This document shows positions 1 to 7,932 of a stretch of 29,423 nt of DNA, one piece after another. Positions within the stretch are counted from its first letter, which is position 1. Each line of letters begins with the position of its first letter. This stretch comes from a virus. Under the pieces are notes generated by a model. That model saw nothing but the letters and a program-made list of their open reading frames with translations, was not told the origin of the DNA and did no database searches. The stretch is from positions 1 to 29,423 of the IMG/VR virus record IMGVR_UViG_3300046516_001015. One strand, given 5' to 3'. Made by a program: the position numbers and the translations under genes.

Positions 1-1161
1 ATCGTGGTCTCGACCGCCCCGACCCAGACCCAGCTCGAGGAGGTCTTATGGAAAGAGGTCAGAACGGCCTGGAAACACTCGCTCATTCCATTGACGGGCC
101 GACTCCTGGCCGACCCCCAAAAAATCCTCCTCTCCGATACCCATTTTGCTATCGGTTACTCGACCACCAAGACCGAAAGAATCTCCGGGCATCATACCTA
201 TCACCTCCTGGCCCTCATCGACGAATTCAGCGGGATTGCCCCGGAGATCGTCGAGGCCATCGACTCGCTTGACGCGGGCCGCCTCCTGGCGATCGGGAAC
301 CCCCTCCGGCCCGACGGGCCCTTCTGTGAACGGTGCCGATCTTCGGAGGGGAACGCGCACGCCAACCTCTTGATTGTCCCATCGACGGATAGCCCGGACA
401 TAGACGAGGAACGCTCGACCCGCGGCCTCGCCAGCCGGACCTGGCTCGAGGCGTGTCGGAGCGATTACGGCGAGGGTAGCCTATGGTGGCGGACCCATAT
501 CCTCGCGGAGTTCCCCGACTCGGCCATCGAGGCCGTGATCCCGGGCGAATGGCTCGACCTGGCGGCCAAAGTTCGGCACAAGCCCGGCGGGTTCCCGCGG
601 ATCGCGATCGACCTGGCCGAGGGGGGCGGGGGCGACCGGACCGTGATCCTGTGTAGGGACGACAATGGCATCCTCGACCTCGAGCATAGTCGATCCTGGA
701 CCCTCGAGCGGACGGCCGGCCGGGTCGCGATGATCGCTCAGCGGCGGGGGGTCCCCGGCCATCGGGTCAGTTGGGACGCGGGCGGGATCGGGTCCGATTT
801 TTTGAACCGGCTCGAGGCGGTCGGCCTCCGGGCGTGCCGACCCTACCGCGGGGGGTCCGAGGGAAACGCCAAGTTCGCCAACCTCCGGGCCGCGGCGGCC
901 TGGGCCCTCAGAAAACGGCTCGACCCCAAGCGGCTGGTCCCGGCGACCCCCAACAGTACCGTCATGATTCCTCAGACCCCATTCTCGATCCCACCGGGGG
1001 CCGTCGCCTTGATGCGAAGGGAATTGCAAGCCTTGCAATACGGCCAGGACGACCACAACCGGATCGCCCTCGAGCCGAAAGAAAAGCTCGTGAAGCGGCT
1101 GAAACACTCGCCGGACTTCGCGGATTGCCTGGGTCAGTCATTCGCCTATCGTGACATGTGA
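1..1161 (+). CDS. Terminase large subunit (5' end cut by window)
   Basis: This is the packaging motor ATPase and nuclease that fills the prohead with DNA. The frame is open from base 1 with no convincing start, so the N-terminus with the Walker A loop lies outside the window. What is visible begins with VVSTAPTQTQLEEVLWKE, the typical strand after the adenine-binding region. A Walker B motif LLALIDEF has D74-E75 counted from base 1. The coupling motif AIGNP is at about residues 97-101. The RNase H-like nuclease follows, with acidic residues in AIDLAEGG (D204), WDAGGIGSDF (D259) and the C-terminal SPDFADC. All three metal-binding positions therefore look intact. The stop overlaps the next small ORF by four bases (GTGA). 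The fold assignment is firm; the exact subfamily is not. Confidence 0.9.
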   Translation: MVVSTAPTQTQLEEVLWKEVRTAWKHSLIPLTGRLLADPQKILLSDTHFAIGYSTTKTERISGHHTYHLLALIDEFSGIAPEIVEAIDSLDAGRLLAIGNPLRPDGPFCERCRSSEGNAHANLLIVPSTDSPDIDEERSTRGLASRTWLEACRSDYGEGSLWWRTHILAEFPDSAIEAVIPGEWLDLAAKVRHKPGGFPRIAIDLAEGGGGDRTVILCRDDNGILDLEHSRSWTLERTAGRVAMIAQRRGVPGHRVSWDAGGIGSDFLNRLEAVGLRACRPYRGGSEGNAKFANLRAAAAWALRKRLDPKRLVPATPNSTVMIPQTPFSIPPGAVALMRRELQALQYGQDDHNRIALEPKEKLVKRLKHSPDFADCLGQSFAYRDM

Positions 1162-1277
1162 GCGAACCTATGTTCGGCCTGGACCTGGTCCTCGCGTTCC
1201 TCGGGTTCCTGGGCATCTTGCTTGTCATGCGCGCGGCCATCGAGGTCCTGGTCGGCTACTTCAGCCGGGAACAGTAA
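1158..1277 (+). CDS. Small single-pass membrane protein, 39 aa
   Basis: A 39-residue ORF starts at a GTG that overlaps the terminase stop (GTGA). It consists mainly of one hydrophobic segment, LVLAFLGFLGILLVMRAAI (about residues 10-28), flanked by a short acidic N-terminus and a polar end (SREQ). Translational coupling to the terminase and the stop/start overlap with the next ORF (TAATG) support it as a real gene. One transmembrane helix of this size would suit a holin-like or accessory membrane peptide, but no family motif is recognisable, so the function is unknown. Confidence 0.5.
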   Translation: MSEPMFGLDLVLAFLGFLGILLVMRAAIEVLVGYFSREQ

Positions 1278-1381
1278 TGGCCGGTTTCTCGCGGTTCGCC
1301 GAGGTCCTCGAGGCCCTCGAGCCGTTCGATTCGCTGGTTCTCTGGGTTGCAATGGATATGCCGATCTTTGGATTGGATTGA
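1277..1381 (+). CDS. Hypothetical micro-protein, 34 aa
   Basis: A 34-residue ORF starts at the ATG sharing a base with the preceding TAA (TAATG). The sequence starts MAGFSRFAEVLEALEPFD and ends in a moderately hydrophobic segment. The frame is open upstream to 1151, but the overlap start is the better choice because it fits the chain of coupled genes here. No function can be assigned. It may be a coupling peptide or simply an open frame, so confidence is low. Confidence 0.35.
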   Translation: MAGFSRFAEVLEALEPFDSLVLWVAMDMPIFGLD

Positions 1382-1385
1382 TGTC

Positions 1386-1547
1386 ATGAGTAAGGGCGTG
1401 ATATTCTGGGTAGGAATGTTTATCTGGCTTGTGTTCGGCCTGTATGTCAACTGGTCGGCCGGCTATGCGATGGCCGGGTCCGTCCTCTTGTTCGTCCTCC
1501 TGGCCCTCCTCGGCTACAAATGTTTCGGGCCCCCGGTCAAAGAATGA
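1386..1547 (+). CDS. Small two-helix membrane protein, 53 aa
   Basis: This 53-residue protein has two predicted membrane segments, VIFWVGMFIWLVFGLYV (about residues 5-21) and AGSVLLFVLLALLGY (about 31-45), joined by a short NWSAGYAM turn. The tail is PPVKE. The ATG at 1386 was chosen over an upstream in-frame start because it begins exactly before the hydrophobic region. Its stop overlaps the methyltransferase start (ATGA at 1544-1547). The layout resembles class II holins or small phage membrane proteins, but there is no lysis enzyme next to it, so the role stays open. Confidence 0.6.
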   Translation: MSKGVIFWVGMFIWLVFGLYVNWSAGYAMAGSVLLFVLLALLGYKCFGPPVKE

Positions 1548-2497
1548 TCCAGCTTCACCTGGGCGATTGCCTCGACGTTCTCGGCACGATCCCCCCGGGG
1601 TCGGTCGATTGCTGCATCACGTCGCCCCCGTATTACGGCCTTCGGGATTATGGCATGGAGGGCCAGATCGGCCTCGAGCCGACACCTGAATTGTACGTGG
1701 CCCGGCTGGTCGAGGTCTTTCGGGCGGTCCGGCGGGTCCTCCGGGACGATGGTACGGCGTGGCTGAATCTTGGGGATAGCTATGCGACGATCGCGGGAAC
1801 GGGCCGGGCCGGCACGACTGGATTACTGATGGGCGGGGTGGACGGCTACAAACGCGAAGTCGCCAACAAGCAATCCGGTTGCCGCGAGGTCCCCCCCGGC
1901 CTCAAACCGAAAGACCTGATCGGCATTCCGTGGCGGGTCGCGTTTGCCTTGCAAGCGGACGGATGGTACTTGCGAAGCGATATCATATGGGCAAAACCTA
2001 ATCCGATGCCAGAATCGGTCACGGACCGGCCGACGAAGTCGCATGAATATGTGTTCCTGCTAGCGAAGCAAGAGCGGTACTATTACGATGCCGAGGCGAT
2101 CAAGGAAGGTATGAATGCGGCCCCGGACCGGCGGTTAAGGTCCTCGACGTTCAAGAAAGTTCAAGCGATAGGGCATGCTCTATCGTCGGCCGAGTATGTC
2201 GAAACCATCGGCCGCAACCGCCGCTCCGTCTGGACGATCCCGACCCGCCCCGAGAAGGCCGCCCATTTCGCGGTCATGCCCACCGCGCTGGTCAAGCCTT
2301 GCCTCCTCGCCGGCTGTCGCGAGGGGGGAACGGTCCTCGACCCGTTCGTCGGGGCCGGAACCGTGCCCCTGGTCGCGTATGAACACAACCGCGAGGCGAT
2401 CGGCATCGACCTGAACCCCAAGTACCTGGCGATCGCCCGCCGTCGCCTGGCCCGCCAGGCCGCCCGCTACGCTCTCTTTGAACCCGTGACTGGATAA
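1544..2497 (+). CDS. DNA methyltransferase, N6-adenine/N4-cytosine type, beta-like motif order
   Basis: This 317-residue protein is predicted to transfer a methyl group from S-adenosylmethionine to an exocyclic amino group in DNA. The catalytic motif IV is TSPPYYGL (S27-P-P-Y30). The AdoMet-binding motif LDPFVGAGT lies at about residues 265-273, near the C-terminus. The order catalytic then AdoMet-binding indicates the beta group. SPPY is common in N4-cytosine enzymes but also occurs in phage adenine enzymes, so base specificity is not settled. The start at 1544 overlaps the previous stop (ATGA). The first ~70 bases and the last ~25 bases are nearly identical to the second methyltransferase (4893-5756), while the centre differs. 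No restriction enzyme is nearby, which suggests self-protection or regulation of packaging. Confidence 0.88.
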   Translation: MIQLHLGDCLDVLGTIPPGSVDCCITSPPYYGLRDYGMEGQIGLEPTPELYVARLVEVFRAVRRVLRDDGTAWLNLGDSYATIAGTGRAGTTGLLMGGVDGYKREVANKQSGCREVPPGLKPKDLIGIPWRVAFALQADGWYLRSDIIWAKPNPMPESVTDRPTKSHEYVFLLAKQERYYYDAEAIKEGMNAAPDRRLRSSTFKKVQAIGHALSSAEYVETIGRNRRSVWTIPTRPEKAAHFAVMPTALVKPCLLAGCREGGTVLDPFVGAGTVPLVAYEHNREAIGIDLNPKYLAIARRRLARQAARYALFEPVTG

Positions 2498-2498
2498 C

Positions 2499-4136
2499 AT
2501 GCCAGCGCCAAACCTCGCCCCCGCCCTCGCCAACGGCCAGGCCGGGGCCCTCGTGCGCAATAGCGGCAACCCGGCCCCGCGGGGCGAGCTCGCCGGGCCG
2601 ACCCTGGCGAGGATCGAAAGCGAGCTCCGGGAGGGACTCCCCAACGAACGCGACCGGCTATCCCACGCGCTCACGAACCTCGAGTTTTACGAGGGGGACT
2701 TTTCCCGCCACCCCGTCAAACAATCGGGGGGGTCTTACGATTCCTACCGATTCCAGCGCCATACCCTCTTGATGCAACGGGTCGTCAAGACCCTGACCTC
2801 GAACCTGTACAAGGGCGGCCCGACCCGCAAGCTCCCGGATCACCCCGAGGCCGAGGAGTGGTTAGAAAACGTCTACCGTCGCCTCCTGGTCGACGCCTTA
2901 TGGCAACAAGCCGACCGGCTATCGATGGTCTCGGACGTGGCCGCGTTTCAGGTCGTCGGCTCGACCGACCCCGACTGTCCGGTCAAGATCCACTTATGGG
3001 ACGCCTCGACGTTTGCCGTGTGGGTCAATCCCGACGACCCCTGCCAGCCGGTCGCGGTCGCGACGATCGACCGCTATGACGAACAGACGAGAATGCGACT
3101 CTGGACCGCGGACCTGGTCCAGACGTGGTATAGCGAGAAGCTCGCGGCCGGTCAGACCGCGGGGGGCCGGGCGTTACGGTTCGCCGAGGAGGTCCCGAAC
3201 CCTTACGGGGTCATCCCGTTCGCGTTCGTCCATGTCGAGCTCCCGACCCGGCAATTCTGGACCGGGGGCTTTGGTACATTCCTCGCATCCGTGAATGATT
3301 ATGCCAACTTCTTTCTGACCGAACAGTCTGATTGTGTGCGCTACAACACGCGGCCCGTGATCGTCCTCAAAGGGGTCCGGCCCGGCTGGCGGCCCCCCTC
3401 GCCGATCCAGCCGGGGGACGTGTGGGACCTCCCGGCGGATTCGGGCGACGAGGCATCGAACCAGGCCCGGGACGCCTCGGCCGAATATCTCCAGGCCGAT
3501 ACCGGATTTATCCAGGCGGGTTGGGACGATTGCCAGCAATACCTCGACCACGTGTTGGAAATGGTCGGGGTCCCGCCCTCGACCATAAGGATGGAACAGC
3601 GGTCGGCCATGTCGGGCGTGGCGTTCGTGGCCGAACAAATTCCGCTCATCTTGTGGGCAATGGGCCGGCAACGGCCGTTCAGCCGTTACGAGGACGCGCT
3701 GGCGAAATTGACCCTGACCGTGGGGTCCAAGCATTTAGCCAATAACTACGTCTCCTCGAGCGTCCTCGAGGCCGCCGCGGCCGACCCCGGCCTCGTCTTA
3801 CGCTGGCCGGATATGTATCCCGATTTGCCGGGCCCCGACCGGGACAACGCGGACCAGTGGCTTTTAGATAACGGTATGACCTCGAGGACACAAATTCTCA
3901 TGCGTCGCGAACATCTTAGCCGCGAGGAGGCCGAGGCCCGGATCGTGGAAACCGCCGAGGACCTCAAGACCGAAAATGAGGTCCTCTCGGCGGCCGCCCC
4001 GGCCCCGGAGGCCCCGAAGAAAGCCAAGGAACAAGAGCTCGACGACGACGAGAACGACGACGAGGAAACGGACCTCGAGGACGACGACGACGAAACGGAC
4101 CCAGATCAGGCCGAGGACGACGACGACGAGGCTTGA
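2499..4136 (+). CDS. Portal protein
   Basis: This 545-residue protein lies directly downstream of the terminase block, the usual portal position. It forms the ring through which DNA enters the capsid. Early features are EFYEGDFSRHP (about residue 65 on) and an HTLLMQRVVKTLTSNLY helix, as in portals that begin with a basic alpha-helical region. The middle holds VNDYANFFLTEQSD and MEQRSAMSGVAFVAEQIPL. The C-terminus ends in an extreme acidic run of Asp/Glu residues (about 510-545), encoded by repeated GAC codons. Such acidic tails are seen in some portals and may contact the terminase or scaffold. The assignment rests on position, size and local motifs, not on a signature residue. It starts two bases after the methyltransferase stop. 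Confidence 0.78.
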   Translation: MPAPNLAPALANGQAGALVRNSGNPAPRGELAGPTLARIESELREGLPNERDRLSHALTNLEFYEGDFSRHPVKQSGGSYDSYRFQRHTLLMQRVVKTLTSNLYKGGPTRKLPDHPEAEEWLENVYRRLLVDALWQQADRLSMVSDVAAFQVVGSTDPDCPVKIHLWDASTFAVWVNPDDPCQPVAVATIDRYDEQTRMRLWTADLVQTWYSEKLAAGQTAGGRALRFAEEVPNPYGVIPFAFVHVELPTRQFWTGGFGTFLASVNDYANFFLTEQSDCVRYNTRPVIVLKGVRPGWRPPSPIQPGDVWDLPADSGDEASNQARDASAEYLQADTGFIQAGWDDCQQYLDHVLEMVGVPPSTIRMEQRSAMSGVAFVAEQIPLILWAMGRQRPFSRYEDALAKLTLTVGSKHLANNYVSSSVLEAAAADPGLVLRWPDMYPDLPGPDRDNADQWLLDNGMTSRTQILMRREHLSREEAEARIVETAEDLKTENEVLSAAAPAPEAPKKAKEQELDDDENDDEETDLEDDDDETDPDQAEDDDDEA

Positions 4137-4429
4137 CCCCGACCCTCGCGAAGATCGGCCCGGATTCGATTGATGCCCCAGGCGATCATCCGGGCAAGTT
4201 CCTCGGTCTCAAGAGGGTGGCCGCCAACTTCCTCATACCAGACCCCGAGCATCGTTGAGGCGCAGACCTCGCAAAGTGTCTTGGTTTCGTTCGACCGGAA
4301 TATCGGGAATTCCGCGGTCGGTACTGGCCCGTATCGGCACGCCTCGCATTGCCACCGAAGCCGGGTCGGTTTGAACCCGGGATCACCGAACTCGGCCAGG
4401 TATTCGGCGGTTACTTCGTTGTCGGCCAT
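4106..4429 (-). CDS. Antisense zinc-ribbon protein, 107 aa
   Basis: This is the only - strand gene inside the late block. It fills a 328-base gap that has no credible + strand gene. The ATG at 4429 (MADNEV) is preferred over an upstream in-frame start because a purine-rich GAGGGGGGGGG stretch sits just before it. The protein has two Cys pairs, C28-x2-C31 and C53-x2-C56, which make a probable zinc ribbon. The C-terminus is a serine run that comes from reading the portal's GAC repeat in antisense. Its last 31 bases overlap the portal gene tail to tail. The function is unknown. Transcription against the late operon could make it an early or lysogenic gene. Confidence 0.65.
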   Translation of the reverse strand: MADNEVTAEYLAEFGDPGFKPTRLRWQCEACRYGPVPTAEFPIFRSNETKTLCEVCASTMLGVWYEEVGGHPLETEELARMIAWGINRIRADLREGRGQASSSSSSA

Positions 4430-4464
4430 CGCAACCCCCCCCCTCTTGAGAAAGGACCGCAACA

Positions 4465-4896
4465 GTGTCCCACGGCAAGCACCGATCCGCGACCAGTCAG
4501 ACCACGACGACCCACGTGAGTTCCCACGGAGGAGGCAAGCCCCCCGGGGCCGACCTCATTCCCAAGCTGGCCGAGCTCAAAGGCAAGCTGCAAGAGCAGC
4601 TCGTCGAACGTGACAAGCTGCAAGCCCGGGCCGACAACGAACGGAAAGTGTTCGACCGCCGCAAAAAGAAGGCCCAGGAGGAACATGCCGAGGCCGGGGC
4701 CGTGTTCGTGGAAAGCGATTGGCTCGAGAACGAAAGAGCCCCTTACGAGGTCCCGGCCGATTTCCTCGAGGGGTTCCACGCGCTGCATTACGAGATCGCC
4801 TCGGTCGAAAGCGAGCTCTCGGCCATCGGCTACGGCGCGACCGTCCCGCCCGCTTCGTCCAGCTCCGGCTCGACGGCCCTCGAGGCTGAGGAATGA
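4465..4896 (+). CDS. Coiled-coil protein of unknown function, 143 aa
   Basis: The gene starts at a GTG with a good AAAGGA ribosome binding site eight bases upstream. After a Ser/Thr/His-rich N-terminus (SHGKHRSATSQTTTTHVSS) there is a long charged helix (about residues 30-85, KLAELKGKLQEQLVERDKL), likely coiled coil. A more globular part contains ADFLEGFHALHYEIASVES, and the tail is Ser-rich. It lies between portal and scaffold, so it may be a head-assembly or accessory virion protein, but nothing proves this. Its stop overlaps the next methyltransferase start (ATGA). Confidence 0.6.
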   Translation: MSHGKHRSATSQTTTTHVSSHGGGKPPGADLIPKLAELKGKLQEQLVERDKLQARADNERKVFDRRKKKAQEEHAEAGAVFVESDWLENERAPYEVPADFLEGFHALHYEIASVESELSAIGYGATVPPASSSSGSTALEAEE

Positions 4897-5756
4897 CCCA
4901 GCTTCACCTGGGCGATTGCCTCGAGGTTATGGCCACGATCCCCCCGGGGTCGGTCGATGCGGTTATCACTGACCCGCCCTATCCGGAAATCGACCGGCCT
5001 TATGGGCGCATGACCGAGGCGGAATGGTCGGCCATGATGCGTCAGGTCGTCGGCGAGTGCCGACGTATCCTGAAACCCTCGGGGTCGGCCGTGTTCGTGT
5101 TGCAACCGAATAGTCGCAAGGTCGGTTCGATGCGGGCGTGGCTATGGGAATTCATGGCATGGTGTTGCCGGGAGTGGAACATAGTCCAAGACGTTTATTG
5201 GTGGAACACAAGCGCCTTGCCCGTAGGCGGCGCGATCACAGCCGATCTCTTACGGGGCAGTTTAAAGGCTTGCGTATGGCTAGGCTCTCCCGACTGTTTT
5301 CGTCTTCAATCAGCGGTTTTGCGGTGTCCTTCCAGGCGATGCGTATCAGGTGCAAATCAATTCGAGCGGAATGGAAGTCCAGGGATTCTCACGAGTGCAT
5401 CGGGCCGCAGTGTTGACCCCCTGAAAGGATATACGGCCTGGAAGCGTAGGGGCGGGACAACGCCATTTAATGTTTTAGACATGGGTGTAGGCGCAGGCCA
5501 GAAACAAGCGGGCGCCTTTGGGCATCCCGCCGGAACGCCCTTCGCCTTGTGTGACTGGTGGGTCCGCTACATCAGCCCGATAGACGGGGTCGTGTGCGAT
5601 CCGTTCATGGGTTCCGGGACGGTCGGCGTGGCCGCCTATGCCCGCGACCGCTCATTCATCGGCATCGAACGCGACCCCGCTTACTTCGCCACGGCCCAGG
5701 CCCGGCTGGCCCGGCAAGAGGCCCGCTACGCTCTCTTTGAACGACCGACCGGATAA
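4893..5756 (+). CDS. Second DNA methyltransferase, DPPY type
   Basis: A 287-residue paralogue of the 1544-2497 enzyme. The catalytic motif IV is TDPPY (D27-P-P-Y30), the form typical of N6-adenine methyltransferases. The AdoMet site is CDPFMGSGT (about residues 235-243). A central WLGSPDC motif begins at W129. The centre (about 5265-5450) is visibly lower in GC and less biased in codon use than the flanks, so it may have been acquired separately. The ends match the first enzyme almost base for base, including identical 27-, 25- and 22-base blocks. It probably has a different target sequence. Coupled to the preceding gene by ATGA. Confidence 0.85.
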   Translation: MTQLHLGDCLEVMATIPPGSVDAVITDPPYPEIDRPYGRMTEAEWSAMMRQVVGECRRILKPSGSAVFVLQPNSRKVGSMRAWLWEFMAWCCREWNIVQDVYWWNTSALPVGGAITADLLRGSLKACVWLGSPDCFRLQSAVLRCPSRRCVSGANQFERNGSPGILTSASGRSVDPLKGYTAWKRRGGTTPFNVLDMGVGAGQKQAGAFGHPAGTPFALCDWWVRYISPIDGVVCDPFMGSGTVGVAAYARDRSFIGIERDPAYFATAQARLARQEARYALFERPTG

Positions 5757-5761
5757 TTGAC

Positions 5762-6421
5762 ATGGCCGAATCTGATACCCTGATAAACAGTCTGAACCAG
5801 CGGATCGCGACCCTCGAGCGGGACCTGGCCCAGACCCGGGCCGAGAGTCGCAACCGCAAGATCCAGGGACGGACCCAGGCCGAAACACTCGCCGGAGTCA
5901 CAAAGGAACGTGACGACCTGGCCGCCTCGGTCGTCGCCCTCACGACGGAACGCGACCAGGCCCGGGCGCAACTGACCGCCGCCCCCGGCGAGCTCCAATT
6001 GAAGATCACTGAGTTAACGGACCAGATCAGGACCCGCGACCACAAGGCCCGGTTTACCGTCCTCGCGAAAGAGGCCGGATGCGACCCCGAGGCGATCGAC
6101 GCGGCCTGGGACCTGGCCGGTTACAAGCCGGACGCGGACGAACCGGACGACGCACGAATCACCGAATCCATCACGCGGGTCCAGTCGCGACTCCCGATGG
6201 CATTCAGACCGGCCCAGACGGGCCAAGCCAACGGCGCAGCCGCGCCAAAGAAAGCCCCCCTGGCCGCCGGCCTGGGGAGTGACCGGGGGTCCCCCGGAAC
6301 CGCTTCAAACAAGCTGAGGGTCACGAAGTCCCAAATGCGTGACCATAGCTTCATGAAGGCTAACCAGAAAGCCATTTCCGAGGCCGCGGCCGCCGGGTCT
6401 TTCGAGATCATCGACGGCTAG
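5762..6421 (+). CDS. Probable scaffolding protein
   Basis: A 219-residue protein immediately upstream of the coat gene. Scaffolds hold coat subunits in place during prohead assembly and then leave. The N-terminal half is long coiled coil (INSLNQRIATLERDLAQTR onward, about residues 8-100). A middle part follows (KARFTVLAKEAGCDPEAID, about 100-125). A disordered Pro/Ala/Gly linker comes next, and the C-terminus is short and basic with MRDHSFMKANQKAISEAA. Charged helix plus a small basic C-terminus before the coat gene is the usual scaffold design. No prohead protease gene is visible, so it is probably released intact, as in P22-like assembly. Assignment is by architecture and position. Confidence 0.65.
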   Translation: MAESDTLINSLNQRIATLERDLAQTRAESRNRKIQGRTQAETLAGVTKERDDLAASVVALTTERDQARAQLTAAPGELQLKITELTDQIRTRDHKARFTVLAKEAGCDPEAIDAAWDLAGYKPDADEPDDARITESITRVQSRLPMAFRPAQTGQANGAAAPKKAPLAAGLGSDRGSPGTASNKLRVTKSQMRDHSFMKANQKAISEAAAAGSFEIIDG

Positions 6422-6450
6422 TCTAGCGGTAAGTCTGAAAGGCCATACCC

Positions 6451-7383
6451 GTGGCCAATAGCGTCAGTGCATTCTGGCAAACGTTGGTGGCGGCCGCGAC
6501 CGAGGCCAGCCAGCTCCTGGCCCCCAACTGGCGGGCCATCGAATCCATCTATATGGATTACTCGCCGATCCCCGCGACCATCGGGCAGACGCTCGATATC
6601 GCGATCCCCGGCGACCCGACGAGTTCCGTGAGTGATATCGGCGTGGGCGATGCGATCCTGACCGACTTTGCATTCACCAACGTTCCCATGACGTTCAATA
6701 ATCACCCCGAATACGGCGTGATTATCCGGGACTTCGAGCAGTACAACAGTCCGGACTCGATCCGGACCCGGATCACCGACCCGGCCCTGAAAGGGGTGAA
6801 GTCTTATATCAACAAACAGGTTTGCGCCCTCTTCACCACGGGCAATTTCGCGATCAACCCCGCGATTGCCACGACCGGCCATATCATCACGACGACCCAG
6901 GCCCTCGCGGGTTATGCGGTCCTCAGCGATAAATTCGTCCCGGTCCAGGACAATCCCCAGGATATGTCCTTGATGACCGGGTCGATCCCCTATGCGATGT
7001 TCCTCGGGGACGCCAACTGGACCAGCGCCCAGATCGCCGGGTATCGGACGACCGACGTTGTCCGGGAAACCGGTGTCATGCCGGTCGCCTATGGATTCCA
7101 GCTCAAGCTCGACCAGCAATGCCCGGTCTCCGGTACCGCCCCCTCGCGGACGTTCACGGGGGCCCTCTTTCACAAATGGGCGGTCGCGATGGCCACGCGG
7201 CCAATCGCGACCCCGGAAACCACGGTCGTCGAGGTCACCACCGTCGATTTTGCGGGCGTGCCCCTGCGCGTCATGCTCTCTTACAACCACCTCAAACTCG
7301 GCTGGATCGTGACCATCGACGCGGGTTACGCGCTGAAAGTCGTCCGGCCGGAAATGTGCCAGCTTTACACGATCGCCGAGTGA
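6451..7383 (+). CDS. Major capsid (coat) protein
   Basis: A 310-residue protein with a GTG start and an AAAGG ribosome binding site. It has the size and position of an HK97-fold coat protein of the P22-like/phage coat families. Visible features are the helical N-terminus (VSAFWQTLVAAATEASQLL), the segment ILTDFAFTNVPMTFNNH and the end LGWIVTIDAGYALKVVRPE, which resembles the closing strand of P22-type coats. It follows the scaffold and is followed by a strong hairpin with a short T tract, as expected for a very highly expressed gene. There is no cleaved delta domain or protease nearby. The family is inferred from motif style and context. Confidence 0.8.
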   Translation: MANSVSAFWQTLVAAATEASQLLAPNWRAIESIYMDYSPIPATIGQTLDIAIPGDPTSSVSDIGVGDAILTDFAFTNVPMTFNNHPEYGVIIRDFEQYNSPDSIRTRITDPALKGVKSYINKQVCALFTTGNFAINPAIATTGHIITTTQALAGYAVLSDKFVPVQDNPQDMSLMTGSIPYAMFLGDANWTSAQIAGYRTTDVVRETGVMPVAYGFQLKLDQQCPVSGTAPSRTFTGALFHKWAVAMATRPIATPETTVVEVTTVDFAGVPLRVMLSYNHLKLGWIVTIDAGYALKVVRPEMCQLYTIAE

Positions 7384-7409
7384 GTCGCTTTTACCGGGTT
7401 CGACCCCCG

Positions 7410-7463
7410 GGCCGCGGCGGTCCCGCCGACCCTCCCGGGTCAGTAGCCGCCGCGGCCACTTTT
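7410..7463 (+). terminator. GC-rich hairpin with T run after the coat gene
   Basis: An 11-base perfect inverted repeat GGCCGCGGCGG (7410-7420) / CCGCCGCGGCC (7447-7457) is followed by TTTT at 7460-7463. The loop is 26 bases, longer than usual for a terminator. It lies in the 99-base gap after the coat protein. It could partly terminate transcription, lowering expression of downstream virion genes relative to coat, or protect the 3' end of the coat mRNA. Confidence 0.5.
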
Positions 7464-7482
7464 CAACCCAGGACCCTCGAGC

Positions 7483-7914
7483 ATGCCCCCAGCCTTTATC
7501 AAGACCTGGCGACTCGAGATCGTGAACCAGACCGGCGCGGACCTCCCACCGGATGCCATCGTGGCCCGCCTCCTGCCCTATACCATCAACGCGGCGGGTC
7601 AGGTCATTTGCGGCCCGATGATCGAGGTCATTGCCCCGGGCGACGATTCCGACGCCTCCCGAGGGATCGAGGACGCGCACCACGGCGGTTCCAACGATAT
7701 CGATAACTCGGTCGACGGCTATACCGGCGGGGTCCTCTCGATCGATATCGACCTCTCGGGGGTCACGATTACCCGTGGGATCAAGATCCGCTGCTTTATC
7801 GAGAACTCGGCCAACGACGGGGACACCTGGCCCGAACACGGATCGGGCCAGCTCATCCGCGAGTTTACCACCGTCGCCAGTAACGGCCACGCCCACGATA
7901 CGCTCGTCTTGTAG
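7483..7914 (+). CDS. Virion-associated hypothetical protein, 143 aa
   Basis: The ATG start is chosen because it follows the inter-gene hairpin and a weak GGACC/GAG purine site. The protein looks all-beta. It begins PPAFIKTWRLEIVNQTGADL, has an acidic centre (GDDSDASRGIEDAHH) and ends NGHAHDTLVL. It starts the series of six small structural genes after the coat gene. Candidates are a capsid decoration protein or a head-fibre subunit, but no family is recognised. Confidence 0.65.
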   Translation: MPPAFIKTWRLEIVNQTGADLPPDAIVARLLPYTINAAGQVICGPMIEVIAPGDDSDASRGIEDAHHGGSNDIDNSVDGYTGGVLSIDIDLSGVTITRGIKIRCFIENSANDGDTWPEHGSGQLIREFTTVASNGHAHDTLVL

Positions 7915-7932
7915 CATTCCGGAGGCATACGA

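Noticed and set aside
5265-5450. Frameshift or decay in the second methyltransferase
   Set aside because: Composition changes here, but the frame stays open and the motifs on both sides (DPPY and DPFMGSGT) are intact in one ORF.
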